Shown here piece after piece: positions 11,346 through 24,200 of a stretch of 64,000 nt of DNA. The DNA is from Rhineura floridana (lineage: Eukaryota; Chordata; Lepidosauria; Squamata; Rhineuridae): assembly GCF_030035675.1 (NCBI RefSeq), contig NC_084480.1, forward strand, positions 4,377,501 to 4,441,500, given 5' to 3'. Under the pieces are notes generated by a model. That model was given only the letters and a program-made list of their open reading frames with translations. It was not told where the DNA came from and searched no databases. The translations under genes and the position numbers were made by a program. Position 1 is the first letter of the stretch; every line of letters starts with the position of its first letter.

Positions 11346-13355
11346 TATTATTATTAAAGAAATATTTCAAGCCTGCCTTATATCATTTGATCTCAGGGTG
11401 GGGGAAGTGAAACCACAATTTAACTCTAGAAGGCAAACTCTTAATCGATTCACAATCAACTATTATTACAGCCTGGGTTCAGGCCTGTAGCGGGGGGGGA
11501 ATGGGGGCTCTGTCCCCCCTAAAGCTGTGCTTCACCCCCCTCCCCCAGGATTTGTTTGGGAAATTATCTTATTTTTAATTTATGACAACCTCCATTTAAG
11601 GAATGATCACTTGTTTTAAGAACAGAAGCAGTTTAAAAATAGGACCCTCTGAAAAATTCAGTAAATAACGCTGGGCGAGTGCACAACAACAGCCTCATCT
11701 GGAAGAGCCCCCAAAAATCTGCTCGCTCAAGATTTTCCCTGAATGAGGGTGGATTTTTCATGATCACAGTCATCCTATAATTACTTAAGTGATCCTGGGG
11801 GGAAAAAGAGACTGAATGGTAACATGACCCTTGAAGAGTTAAATATTAGAACTTTGTCTCATGGGCTAAAGTTAGACTCCACCCCTTGAACTTTCCTTTG
11901 CTCTGCTTTTCAATTTCAGTTGTGTTCTCTACCCAGCCAGCAATAAAGAAGGATATTTGTTTGCCTGCAGTAAGAAGAAAGAGTTTGTTTATTCTGCAGT
12001 TATTATACTGAGTTGAGCAGGATTGGGTGCTTATTGCTAAAGGGTGAAATAAAGAAATAACTTAACCATCTGAAAAAATGGCTACTCTACTCTTTTAAAG
12101 TACTCACTATACTCATAATCATAGTGGCTATTTCTTTCTTTTTCTATTTTTCTATTTGATGGCAAAGGATGAAAACAGCCCTAGAGGAATAGAAATATTG
12201 CTGTGTATACCACAGTTAGATAGCTGGCTGGCTGGACACCTAAGCTGTAATTCAGACTTAATTTCTGATTTTCCCAATATGTGCAGCTCAGCATGAGGCC
12301 TTTTCAGGATTTCTGGACAGAAAAATCTACCCATCAACCAGTAAAAAAATTTTCATTGCTTTCCACAATTAGTTTCCAGCTGCTTAGTTCATCCTTTACA
12401 TAGCAGCCAGTTAAAAAGTTTTCCATTTATTGTCCAACAGGAAGGAAAATCTAAAGACCAGGAACAAGACTAGAAGGAGGGACTCTCAAGGAGGAATTAA
12501 CAAATACACCCTATAGTATTTATTTTTTCTCTGCCCTTCCCTAAACTTGCAGTATGGGCAAGTTTGTTTTTCAGGTGGAATCTAAACTGAGATACCTAAT
12601 GCAGCATCAAAGCCAAGCTCAGCAGCCCACTGTCATTACCAAAGCAGTTCAGTTCATGAAGAATCAGAACCAGAATACAGGGACATACTACAGGTGAAAG
12701 AGGACTGTAGCTATAGACAAAGAAAAGCTTTTAAGTCTGGTATTCCTGGGGATCTCTCAGAAATGGGTGAGACAATTCAACAGATTGAACTTCATTCATG
12801 CAAGTTAACACACTCTCTGGATGGAGGTGGAGTGACAGGTAAGGTCACTTGCCTTCCCCTTCCTCTAGCCTGGCCATCACATCTTCTCCACCAGTGTGTG
12901 TGTGAGTGTGTGTGTGTGGGGGGTTGGCTGGCACTATGCCCCACCCAGAAATGTGGCTGCCCCACTGAACAAGGAAGGCTGGCTACAGGGCTGCCTGGGT
13001 TCCAGGGCTGAGTACTGAAGATATATTTTACAGCACCCTCCCTGTCTCCAGTTGTACCTCTCTCTCTCTAAACATCCTGAGGCAGCAAAGGAGCATGCAG
13101 CCATTCTGCCTCCTGCCCCATTCCTCCATGGGTCCTCACCCACCCTCTTCCCCTGCCTGCTTTGGCCAGCAGGACTCAATTTGCCCTACATTTGGCAGGG
13201 AGGAGGGGGCAGTGAGAGGTGGCCAGTGCAGGAGCAAGTGTAGGAGATCCCCTTGGCTGCTTCCAGTGCTATCCTGCCACCTCACAAGATTTAAAAGGAA
13301 AGCCAGGACCTCCAAGTTGCAATCTGACCAGTGGATCCTGCAACAAAATGTTTGT
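11346..13355. other. Intergenic, no gene recognised
   Basis: No exon with convincing conservation was found. Small features are a G-run at 11492-11499 and a short (TG)n at 12895-12920. Confidence 0.3.
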
Positions 13356-13860
13356 TTATATATTTATTAAATTTATATCCCATCCTTCCTCCCCGAAGGA
13401 GCCCAGGGCGGCAAACAAAAACACTAAAAGCACTCTTAGAACAAAATACTTTAAAATATATTAAAGCAAAACATCTTTAAAAACATATTAAAAAGCTGTT
13501 CTGACACAGACACAGACTGGGATAAGGTCTCTACTTAAAAGGCTTGTTGAAAGAGGAAGGTCTTCAGTAGGCACCAAAAAGATAACAGAGATGGCGCCTG
13601 TCTAATATTTAAGGGGAGGGAATTCCACAGGGTAGGTGCCGCCACACTGAAGATCCATTTTCTATGTTGTGTGAATGGACCTCCTGATAAGATGGTATCT
13701 ACAGGAGGCCCTCATCTGCAGAGCACAGTGATCAACTGGGTATGTAAGGGGTAAGAAGGTCTTTCAGGTATCCAGGTCCCAAGCTGCATAAGCCTTTGTA
13801 CATACAAAACCAGAACCTTGAACTTGGCCCGGTAGCTAATGCTGTCGTGTGGAGCGATCC
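13356..13860 (-). mobile_element. Degraded L2-like LINE 3' end
   Basis: A minus-strand LINE 3' end. From its tail inward there is the AAATTTATATCCCATCCTTC / GGAGCCCAGGGCGGC block, the UTR, then coding remnants such as the complement of AAGGCTTGTTGAAAGAGGAA and GGTGCCGCCACACTG. The last ORF blocks (FKVLVLYVQRLMQLGTW) resemble the FKxLVLTYKALYGxG segment of the intact L2 C-terminus. No open frame remains. Confidence 0.65.
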
Positions 13861-14279
13861 TGTTCAGGGTTCCCTCCAGCCAGCCACACCTTCTTTCCAT
13901 ATACTCCATTACATTACTCCCTCCCACCTGCTTGTCCATACCCCCTCCAGTCCAAACTGCTAATAGGGTGGTCACTTATGCATTACCAGAGAGAGGGAGC
14001 GAGAGAGAGGACCAAAGAAGATGCAGGCATGCAATTAAAGAAATAATTACTATAATTTAAATAGTGGGGATGTGACCAGCTGACCTGTGTCCCTCCTGAC
14101 TACTGCCCAAGTGCTAACTCTTGATGGGCAACTTCAACCCCCCATTCTTAAGGTTCTGTATCTTTAAACCAGACAGCCCCTTCAAACAGAGGACTCCTTC
14201 AAATAAAGGTCTGTCCTCTGTAAAGCAGGGCGCATGGCCACCCTAATATGATGAAATCAGCACTAAGATCAAAAGAACA

Positions 14280-14440
14280 TCAGAAGAGCCTGGCTGCTAG
14301 ATCAAGCTAAAGGGGGCCCATCAAGTCCAGCATCCTGTTATCACTGTGGCCAGCCAGATGCCCCAACGGGAAGCCCACAAGCAGGACCTGAGCGCAAGAG
14401 CACTCTCCCCTCCTGCAGTTTCCAGCAACTGGTGTTCAGA
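14280..14440 (-). mobile_element. CR1 LINE 3' UTR fragment
   Basis: Reverse complement of the CR1 3' UTR seen intact at 57340-57550. It carries GGGCCCATCAAGTCCAGCAT, CACTGTGGCCAGCCAGATGC, GAAGCCCACAAGCAGGACCT and CACTCTCCCCTCCTGCAGTT. Only the 3' UTR is present, as expected for a short 5'-truncated copy. Confidence 0.8.
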
Positions 14441-15757
14441 GGCACCCTGCCCCTGACTGTGGAGGCACAGCGTTCTATGGGCACTGAGCATACTCAGTCC
14501 TTGCTGGGCTGTCTGGAGGTGGGGGCACCCTTCCCCCCCTTCTGTAGTTCTGCAAACCTTGTGGCTCCTCCCAGCCTACTTGTATGTGTAGATAGTGGTG
14601 TTTGGGCTACATAATTAAGGATCAGCACTTAGACAACTGTTCACAATCTGTTTGTATGCAATGGATAAGCCCCTGGGTCAAAGTAAGCCCTGCAGTGTGA
14701 GTGGGTTTTTTTGGAGGGGGGATAAGGGACCAGTGTAAAGAGTGGGTTCTGGGAGACTCAGGAACTGGAGGTGTTTGTTCGATGGTTTCTCAAAGAACTG
14801 CAGTTAACGGTTGATGGTGGGATAACAGATTTTTTTTTTTGAGGGGTAGGTGGTGTGCAGTTGAGAAAATGAGCACTTCAGCCTCTTTATAACCTCAGCA
14901 AACAAAGGAGCCATTTTCAAAAGCACCCCTTTGCAATAGCCTAAAACTCCTTTGTGAAAAGGCCAAGAGAAAATGCTGACTGACTCTTTTCCGTCGTGGG
15001 CAGACAACAGGAAGGGTAGCGCTGGGCCCAGAGGCCTATGTGGATGGGCATCAGTGGCAAAAGTGGTATAAAAGCAAGTGCATGGCGGGCCCGCAAGCCT
15101 GTGCCGAGCAGGTCATGACTGCTGAGGAGGATCAAGACATCTCTCTGTCTTTTTGTGGATGAGAGAGAGTGAGGGTGCTGCAAGAGTTAAGCCATTGGTG
15201 GCCTACATTCCATTTTTGCATCACTTCCAGCAAAATTCCTAAGCACTGAGGCCCCAGGTCCCATCCTGGCCAGCTTCCCTATGCAGTGGCCTAAAATTGC
15301 TAAGGTGCCTCTTCATCAAATGCAAAGATGTATCACTGTACACTAAAGTCAGGATCATTCAGACCATGGTATTCCCGATCTCTATGTATGGATGTGAAAG
15401 TTGAACAGTGAAAGTTGGACAGTGCCCTCCCCAGTCCTAGCCACCTGATTTCCTGTGTCCATTATTGATAATCCTTCACAAGTTCAATGCCCTTGTTGTC
15501 AACATTAAAGTTACATAAATCTTCTGTTGTCATTGCTTTAGTCTTCTTGATGTTCTATGGGAACCCAAAGTTGAAGAGCAATGCAGGAGTCTGTGTAAGT
15601 TTTGTGCAAGCAAATTAGGATGAATGATCAATAAAAGGTTGTCTGTAGGAGTCCTTAGAGAACAGCCGGACCAGAAATGGTCACAGAGAAGTTTTAAAAA
15701 TTCTTAGGCTGCAATTGAACTTAGTTCCTGAAGATGGTAGCAGAGGGAAGTAATTTA

Positions 15758-15805
<48 letters not shown>

Positions 15806-16395
15806 TTTTGTGAGTGTGTGTGTGTGCGCGCACAGACACACATATATGTATTTAATAGTTTGGGGCAGTTAGCAAAGGAGAGAAGGCACTAATGCAAGAA
15901 CAAAAGGAGTGAAACGCAAGATGCACATTAGGTTTAATGCATTTCAAATGAAATCTTATGCAGGGGCATTATAAAATCAAAACACATTTGTGCTCTCCTA
16001 GAACTTCGGTGCAAAATGAGCCCTGACATGATAGTGAAGCAGCAGAGGGGAAATCCTTTTGCAATTGCAGAATGTTTCTGCAACTTTTGTATAGCCTGTT
16101 CGCTTGCACAATGTGCAGAGTTCTTGCTGATTTTGAAGTTATATTTTAAAAAGACTGGATTGGACCCATACTGGGAAGTTACTGGCAGTTTGGCCCTGTA
16201 TAAATCAGTGCAAGAACTTAGTCATGATTTGACAAGTCTCATTGATTTCAACGGGAACTAAGTGCAACTAAGTTTTAGTGCAATCCTACTCAGAAGTAAG
16301 GCCCACTGTTTTCAAGCAAGTATGCAAGTCTCTAGGATTGCTGGACCAGATGGGCCCCCTTTGGCATGATCCAGCTGTTCAGGGCTTTTCTTGTG
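14441..16395. other. Intergenic; compound microsatellite at 15755-15835
   Basis: No gene is recognised. A compound (AC)n-(AG)n-(TG)n-CGCGCA microsatellite lies at about 15755-15835. A piece of the CTACTCAGA-type palindromic MITE (GCAATCCTACTCAGAAGTAA) is at about 16280-16315. Confidence 0.5.
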
Positions 16396-16770
16396 TTTTA
16401 TTGTTAGATTCAAGTTCAGTGTAGTGGCACCGACCCTTTGGCATTCCCTCCCCTTAAATATTAGACAGGTGCAATCTCTGTTGTCTTTTCAACACCTACA
16501 CAAGACCTTCCTCTTTCAACAAGCCTTTTAAGTAGAGACCTTATCCCAGTCTGCGTCTGTGTTGGAATTGCATTTTAATATGTCTTTAAATCTTTTTTTA
16601 AAAAGATGTTTTTAAAGCTTAAAAAATATTTTTTAAGATGTTTTCTTTTAATATATTTTAAAGTCTGTTTTTATGATGTTTTAAAGTGTTTTTAGTGCTT
16701 TTGTTTGCTGCCCTGGGCTCCTACTGGGAGGAAGGGCAGGATAGAAACAAACAAACAAACAAATAAAAAG
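16396..16770 (+). mobile_element. Degraded L2-like LINE 3' end
   Basis: Same family as 10900-11345 and 13356-13860. It shows TGGCATTCCCTCCCCTTAAA, TTCCTCTTTCAACAAGCC, TATCCCAGTCTGCGTCTG, then a T-rich UTR and the end block CTGCCCTGGGCTCCTACTGG followed by (AAAC)n. No open frame is left. Confidence 0.7.
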
Positions 16771-16999
16771 TTTAATCTTCCCCTTCTGTTCTTTGGTAAC
16801 TTTTTCGAGGAGGGAGGTACTCCCCCTTTTTGTGCCTGAGTTGTGATATCACTGTGTTTGGAAGAGGGCAAATACGGGAAAACGGCAAGCCTTGATAACA
16901 TGCCCAAGGATTCCATTTCCCTCTGGAAATGCTGGAAAGGATGATGACCATAGGTGGATCGGGACCTCACCTCTCATTTATTTATTTTTATTTTCTAAA

Positions 17000-17330
17000 G
17001 CAACGAAAGGCCTTTGGAGCATGTGCACTTTGTATGCAGAAGATCACAGGTTCAACCCTGGCACTGCCTCTACTTACAAGGATCTTGAGTTGTGGAGCCT
17101 CCGCCCTCTCCCCAGAGCAGCTGCCAGTTGGAATAGAGAGGAGAAGAACATATACTGAATTAGGCCACTGGTCAATCTAGCCCAGTATAGTCTGCACTGA
17201 CTGGCAGCAGCTATTCATGGTTTCAGGCGGAGAGTCTCTCCCAGTCCTACCTGCAGATGCTGCTGCAGTCTGAATCTGGGACCTTCTGCATGCACTGAGC
17301 CATGGGCCTAGGACTGGGCTCAGTGAACCA
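17000..17330. mobile_element. Two degraded tRNA-SINE copies, opposite orientation
   Basis: A plus-strand remnant at about 17010-17130 shows TTGTATGCAGAAGATCACAG and GTTCAACCCTGGCA, the B-box region of the 3895 SINE family. A minus-strand copy follows at about 17160-17310, with the complement of the tail blocks (CAATCTAGCCCAGTATAGTC, TGCACTGACTGGCAGCAG) and of the head (GGACCTTCTGCATGCA). Confidence 0.6.
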
Positions 17331-18116
17331 ATGGATTAAGGCAGCTCTGTAAGTTTTTACGCAGCACCACAACAGACTTGTAGCTTGTAACAGAGTGCGA
17401 AAAGGGGATAGCACAAAAAGGGAACGTCCCAGTGTGGGAGTCAAATGCTTCCTTTTCCTGTTCTCTTTTGTAGACTGAAGTGGATACTTTGGCCTTCCTC
17501 CATCTCCCAGCAGTGCCCCCATCAACAAACAGCTCACGCTCTTTAGAATTCTCCTCCATTATTCAGAAATCTCAGCTGGTAAAGAGAGGGGAGCCCCACA
17601 GCTCTGTGCCTGCTCCCCTCCTCCCCCCACTTGCCTGCCCCCATTGCTGCTGCTGCTGCTGTTTTTACCATGTACTAGATTTTTACACCCCTTTGTTATT
17701 TGGGAAGCACTTGCGGCTAGACTGGGCTCCTCTTTCCCTCTTACCCTGCCTGAAGAACTCTGTGGTGCTCGAAAGCTTCCCTTCTTTTCCATCGTTGAAA
17801 AACAGGCATCTCCTCTGCAGTTTTGTCTCTCGGATGCTGGGAAGGGAAGGGCCTGGAGTGGATGCCCTTCCTCGGATGCAGACTTCTCACAGCCCTTCAC
17901 TGTGGGAAATCTGCCTGCTGCTGTCTTTGGCGCTAAGGGGTAGTGTGGGGAAGAGAGAGACAGACTGAACTTGTTTTCTTAAATTATATGTGTGCCTTTT
18001 AGCATTCTACGCTTCCTTTTCCACCACTTTTGGATGAAAGGAAACCAAAGCAGCTGCCCCTTTGGCCCTTTCAGAAACTCTTCCCTCCCAACCTCACTTT
18101 CTTGGCCGGGGAGACA

Positions 18117-18171
18117 ATGAAGGGTTTCAAGTGGAGCCTGCCCTGGATGCTCCTTCTTCACTGGCTGCAGG
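18117..18171 (+). CDS. Lectin-like gene exon 1: signal peptide
   Basis: Encodes MKGFKWSLPWMLLLHWLQ plus the first base of the next codon. The basic start, hydrophobic core and small residue (Gly/Val-Ser-Gly) at the exon junction look like a cleavable signal peptide. The donor is CAGG|GTAAGT, a strong site. The 5' UTR probably lies in the 17.4-18.1 kb stretch, but its start is not evident. Confidence 0.7.
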
Positions 18172-18227
18172 GTAAGTTTGCTTTTTGTAAATATAATTTT
18201 TCTCCTCATCAATAAGTTTCTTACACA

Positions 18228-18258
<31 letters not shown>

Positions 18259-21200
18259 ATTTCCCATTCATGGAAAGCTTTTTAGTTTGACTTTGCTGTG
18301 CAATCAGTGTTGGTCTGATTGTGAAACCGATTCTCCCGGCAATGAGAGGTATTTTGTATTCACATGTCTGTGTGTGCAGCCAGGTGACCATTGAAGGGTA
18401 TTTGAAACAGAGGACAAAAGTGTTCCAGGAGGCCTGGCCTGGACTTACAAAAAATGTTGTTATGCAAGCCATGAATATGCAAACAGCTCTAGTGTGACAA
18501 GCCAACAGTGTGTTGCAGCTGGACTAGGAGACCTTGCTTCAGATCCATGCATGCTCAGTCATGCTCTCAGTGTGGCCTACCTCAAAAGAATGTTGTGAGG
18601 ATAAAATGGAACAACCCCCTGTATACACAGTTGAAGGAAGGCTAGAAATGTGATAAAATGATAAATTAACATGCACCATTTGGGTTATTTCTAGCCCTGC
18701 TAATTTGGAGAGGAAAATCTGGGCTGGAGTGTCTTGTTTTTTAAGAATTGCACAAATGTTAGGGCCTTTCCAGGTGACACAAGAAGAAAGAGCTTACTCT
18801 TAGCACTAGTTTAGCACTGGTTTCAGTCCAGCACAGTATCCAGCAATGTAGCATTTGCCAACCTGGTGTTCTCCAGATGTTTTAAACTGCAAGGGGCTGA
18901 TGGGAGTTGTAGTTCAAAACATCTGGAGGTTACCAAGTTGGCAAAAGCTGCATAATGCATGGGGGGGCGGAGAGGAGCTTTGCTGCAGTGAACAGAACCT
19001 TTGACACTTTTGGATTTTTTCCTATCCCCACCCCTTTGAAATCTTTATTTATTTATTGTTCTATTCAGTCATCATACAAAAAGTAATTTTAAAATACACA
19101 AAAAACATTTTATCAACAAATTTACCCATTATATAAATATTAGAAATGTTACATTACCTCTTCATACTAGAAGTCAGTGGTGTTATTGTCTTCTAATTTA
19201 TCAATATTATTACAGCATCGTTACTTATGGCATCTAATCATAAATTCCCTGTTATATACCTTATCGTTGAATCCCATTTCCTTGCAGCTGTACAGTATTC
19301 TTGTTAATTTTTCATTAATGCAGCCATTTTTACTAATCTCAGCCAAATCGTATTTAACAATTTGGTCTTACTTGGCATTTGGTTACTCTTGCATGGTTTA
19401 GCAAATAAAATTCTGGAGACTGGAAGAACAAAGAAAATCTAATCTGGCTTTTCATTGGGTTAGTGAATGGGTGGTAAAATGGCAAATGCAATTCAGTGCC
19501 AGCAACGATCATGTTATGCATTTTAGAGCAAAAAATCTTACTTTCACATACATGCCTATGGAGTCTCAGCTGGTGGTGACTGACCAGGAATGAGACTTTG
19601 GGGTTGTAGTGGATAGCTTGATGAAGATGTCGACCCAGAGTGCGCCCGCTGTGAAAAGGGCAAATTCCATGCTCGGGATCGTTAGGAAAGGTATTGAAAA
19701 TAAAACTGCTGATATCATAATGCCGTTGTATAAATCTGTGGTGCAGCCACATTTGGAACACTGCTTACTGTTCTGGTTGCCTCACCTCAAAAAGGATATT
19801 GTAGAGTTGATCTCATCTGATCTTGGAAGCTAAGCAAGATTAGGCCTGGTTAGTAGTTGGATGGAAGACCGCTTGGGAATACCAGGTGCCATAGGCTTAG
19901 AGAAAGGCGATGGTAAACCACCTCTGAATACCTCTTACCATGAAATCTCTATGAATATGTTTTTTAAAAAAAGATTCATAGGGTCGCCATAAGTTGTAAT
20001 CGACTTGAAGGCATATAACAACAACAGAGTTGGAAAAGGTTCAGGAAAGGGCAACCAGAATGATCAAGGGGATGGAGTGACTCCCCTATGAGGAAAGGTT
20101 GCAGCATTTGGGGCTTTTTAGCTTTGAGAAAAGGTAAGTCGGAGGTGACATGATAGAAGTGTATAAAATTATGCATGGCATGGAGAAAGTGAATAGAAAA
20201 AAGTTTTTCTTCCTCTCACATATTAGAACTCGTGGACATCCAATGAAACTGAATGTTGGAAGATTCGGGACAGGCAAAAGAAAAGTCCTTCACGCAGCGC
20301 ATAGTTAAATGATAGAATTTGCTCCCACAGGAAGTAGTGATGGCCACCAACTTGGATGGCTTTAAAAGAGGATGAGACAAATTCATGGATGATAAGGCTA
20401 TCAATGGCTGCTAACCATGATGGCTTCACTCTGCCACCATAGTCAGAGGCAGTATCCTTCTGAAAACCAGTTGCTGGTAGCCGCAGGAGGGGAGAGTGCT
20501 CTTGGACTCAGGTCCTGCTTGTGGGCTTCCCATTGGGGCATCTGGTTGGCCACTGTGAGAACAGGATGCTGGACTAGATGGACCACTGGCCTGATCTAGC
20601 AGGATTCTTCTTATGTTCTTAAGCCATATGCTTTAAATGTGTGGTGTGGATGTGACCCCAGCTCCAAAAAGTGTTGCATTCTATCCAAATTCAAACTGCA
20701 AGACAGCCTTTTGCTCTCTAGTTTTCTCCCTCTGCAAGCTCCATCAGGCATCACATTCAAAATATGGAGAGTGATTCCTAATTATCAGGAGACCATCTCC
20801 TGATATTAGTTCTGATTGACAAAACATCAAATCATTGTCCTTAAACAATTAGCAAGCAATCTGCTTTGCAAAGGATAGTCTCACAGCAGTGGGAATAATA
20901 TATTTTTAAAATCCCTTAGATCAGCTTTCCCCAACCCAGAACCCTGCAGATGCTTTGGACTACACCTCCCATCAGCTCCAGCCTGAAGTAGTCCAACATA
21001 TCTGGAGACCACCAGGTTGGTGAAGGCTGCCTTACATGTACCCTTATAGGATGGCTGGCAGAACAGCCATATATAAACGGCAACATTTTTTTAGGAGAAA
21101 TGGGATCACATTTCTGTCTTCTTCCATTTTCAGTGGGTCACTGGGACATCCTTCCCACCCCCTTAAAAAAAGTCCCTTCTTTCTGCCTGCAGCCAAGAAC

Positions 21201-24200
21201 AGATGTTAGGCACAGTGTATATCAGGTATCTCAGGTTTCCTTTAAGAAAATAATCCTTTCAACTATTGTGTGCTCTTTCCCCACCCTTGATTCTGTTTAC
21301 ATTGCAGATCTGTTGTTTGTGACTGGAATAGTACCTGCTGAAAGGGATTGTTCTTGGAGAGGCCAGGAAGTTCTGCAGAGACTGCTATAACAAAGAGAGA
21401 CATGTACAGCCTTGTAAGGCAGCCTCTCCTTGGAAGCAGGACAAGTGGGCTTCTCACCCCAGCCCCATTGTGTGCCTCACTGGGGTTGGTCCGCTGAGTG
21501 CCAGCTATTCCCTCCCAAATGCTCAGGAGGGAGGGAGGAATTTGATTCAGTTTGCATTTAAAGCCAAATTAACAAATGTGCACTTTCTGAAACACAGCCA
21601 TCCTTCAAAAATTCACACTTGCCTGAATTTTGCTGTGCAGTTCTGCAACCAACCAATATTTACAAAAATGCAAATATTAGGGGAAAGTGTGCATTAAAAA
21701 TGAACATGTTAGTGAAAACAACATACAAAAATGCATTATGTTAGGGGAAATTGTTTGTAAAAATGTGTACATTAGTCAAAACTGCTTACAAAAATGTGTT
21801 TATTGGGAGAAATTCACCCTAAAATGCTGAGGAATTTCCATGAGGTTTTTTTTTAATGCAAATTGCTGCTGAAATATCAAGAACTGAATTTAGATTGGAA
21901 AAATGAGAGAGAAGCAAAATGGACCAATCCGTCCATCTCTACTGATGTAGCAGAGTAGACGATAACTGGCTCGCTTCCTGAGCTACCATTTTGCATCTGG
22001 CTTCCATTGGTGGACCTTGACGTTCTAGAAAAAACAAAACAGATCCTGCCAGCCTCTGGCTCTGCCTGGGAAAGTCAGACATGCAACAATACATATAGAT
22101 GCAATATAGTTGTTTGCTGTTCTCCACAGTGTCAGGAGGTGGCGGCTTCCTCATCAAGAATGTCCGTCTGGAAAAGTGCGTTCATGCCTCCTCCCACGAA
22201 GCCGGAAAAATTGGCCTGGCCGACTGCAAGCCACATTCCTTGCATCACCACTGGAGCTGGGATGCCGCCACCCAGGCCATCATCAACTGGAAAACCAGGC
22301 AGTGCCTGACAGTTCCCAAAGCACAAGAATTTGCATTGGCTCAGCTGGAGGCCTGCGGAGGGGATGGACAGCACCAAGTCTGGGTGTGCAGCAGGAAGGG
22401 CCACCTCACTCTGCAAGGTCAGGGGCTGCACCTCAGCACCAAGCAAGGAGGACACAAGGCGTTCCTGTCCCGAGAGAAGGACAAGTTCAGCAGGTGGAAG
22501 ACTGCGATGGATGAAATCATCTGTGCTGTAGACCTGACTGCGGACCCTGGACTCAGCGACCCAGTGGAGGAATCTGTGGACACCTCGGTGTGGGTCCCTG
22601 AAGGTAGGCAAGATGGATTTACTCTAAGGAAACCACACAGCCCATTACCTGGCTTCTGTCCCTCCCTCTAAAGCGGTGCAGACATTGCTGCAGCTGGCTA
22701 AACCCAGCGACATGTGAAGTTGCCTTAATGCAGGAGTGGGGAACCTTTTCCAACATGAGAGCTGCAGTCTCTTCTGCACAACCTTCTGAGGGCCACACCC
22801 CAATGGTGGGCAGGGGGCAGTGGCAAAAGTGGAGCAATGCATGTAAATCTTACCTTTGCACAGCAGGCTTGTTTCTACACATTCCTCTTTATCCTCCATC
22901 CAGACAAGAAAGAGGCATGATCAGAACTGAAGGAGGCATTCCAGCCACCTGGGGTGCAAAGCAGGGCTAGTGGTGAGGGGTGTGGCCTGGAGAAAGTTCC
23001 AAGGGCCAAATAAAGAGGCCTGAGGGGCTGAGGTTGCCCACCACTGCCTTAATGAGTCAAGCAGACTATTGGTCCACCTAGCCCAGTATTTTCTACACTG
23101 ATTGGCAGTAGTTCTCCAGGGCTTCAGGAATAGAAACGTCTGCCCTACCACCTGCCTGCGATCTTTAGAACTGGAGATGTCAGGAATTGAACCTGGGACT
23201 AGGCAGAGAGAGATGCCATTCTTAGCCCTGCTGCCCTGAGATTTGTTTACCTTGAAATCCAAGGGATTGAACCTTGAACCTTTTGAAGATATAAAATCTA
23301 GACAGATTAAAAAAAAAAAAGCCAAACCCTGCTAGATTTCATATTTTCAAAATATGGGGAACAGCCATTGTTCTGCCTTGCTTCAGCAGCCTTTGAGGTA
23401 CCCCAAAATCATTTTGCACCTACCAGAAAAGAATGCAACCACTTTCCCTACAACTTTCTGATTTTGATTTTCAGATTCTTGCACACTGGTCCAGCCAGTG
23501 GCCAACATTTACTCTCTAGGTGATATCTAACTGTGCCAATCCACTATTTTTATTATTTTTGATGCCAGCAAGGCTAGCCCTCTTACTTGGGAACGCACAG
23601 GGTCGAGAGTTCTTGCTTTCTCCCTTGATTTGTGTCTATTCAGAGTCCTTCTATGTTGAACATTAGTTCACTTAAGCTCACAGGTTTCCAACAGCTGTTG
23701 TCAATAGTAGGCGGATTCAGATAAGAGACTCCACCCAAGGATTCTTGAGTCTTGGGAGGTACTAGAAATTTTCTATTTGGGAGTCAAACTTCACCCAGCA
23801 GAATAGTCTTATAATATAGATGTACTATTTATGAATATTGTGTACACTGCATCTATCAAAATGCATTCTATGTGGCCTTAGCCATCATAGCAGAAGCAGA
23901 AAATGAGAACAGAAATCATTCATTCATTCAACGTCCAAGTATAAGACCTTGAAGGGGCAACTTACTTAATTATACAGCCATGAGAATGGCTGTATGGCTG
24001 TATACTATAGCCAGTGTGGATTTTTCACATTCCACAATGTTAAATTGAAAATACCCCCATGCCATTCTGATGCTTCCCACAAGGTCATTTCAAAACAAAA
24101 CCTTACAAAATGTATAGTCCTGAACTCAGAAACACTTGCTTAACAACCCTCCAAATTTTCATGGTGATACACAAAACAGTCAGAGAGAATAGAGAGTGCA

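Noticed and set aside
15755-15835. CRISPR-like or satellite array
   Set aside because: Simple AC/AG/TG dinucleotide runs; no repeat-spacer structure.
19810-19900. 5S rRNA gene
   Set aside because: Only the 3' two-thirds of 5S is present, with substitutions, joined to a SINE body and bounded by target duplications.
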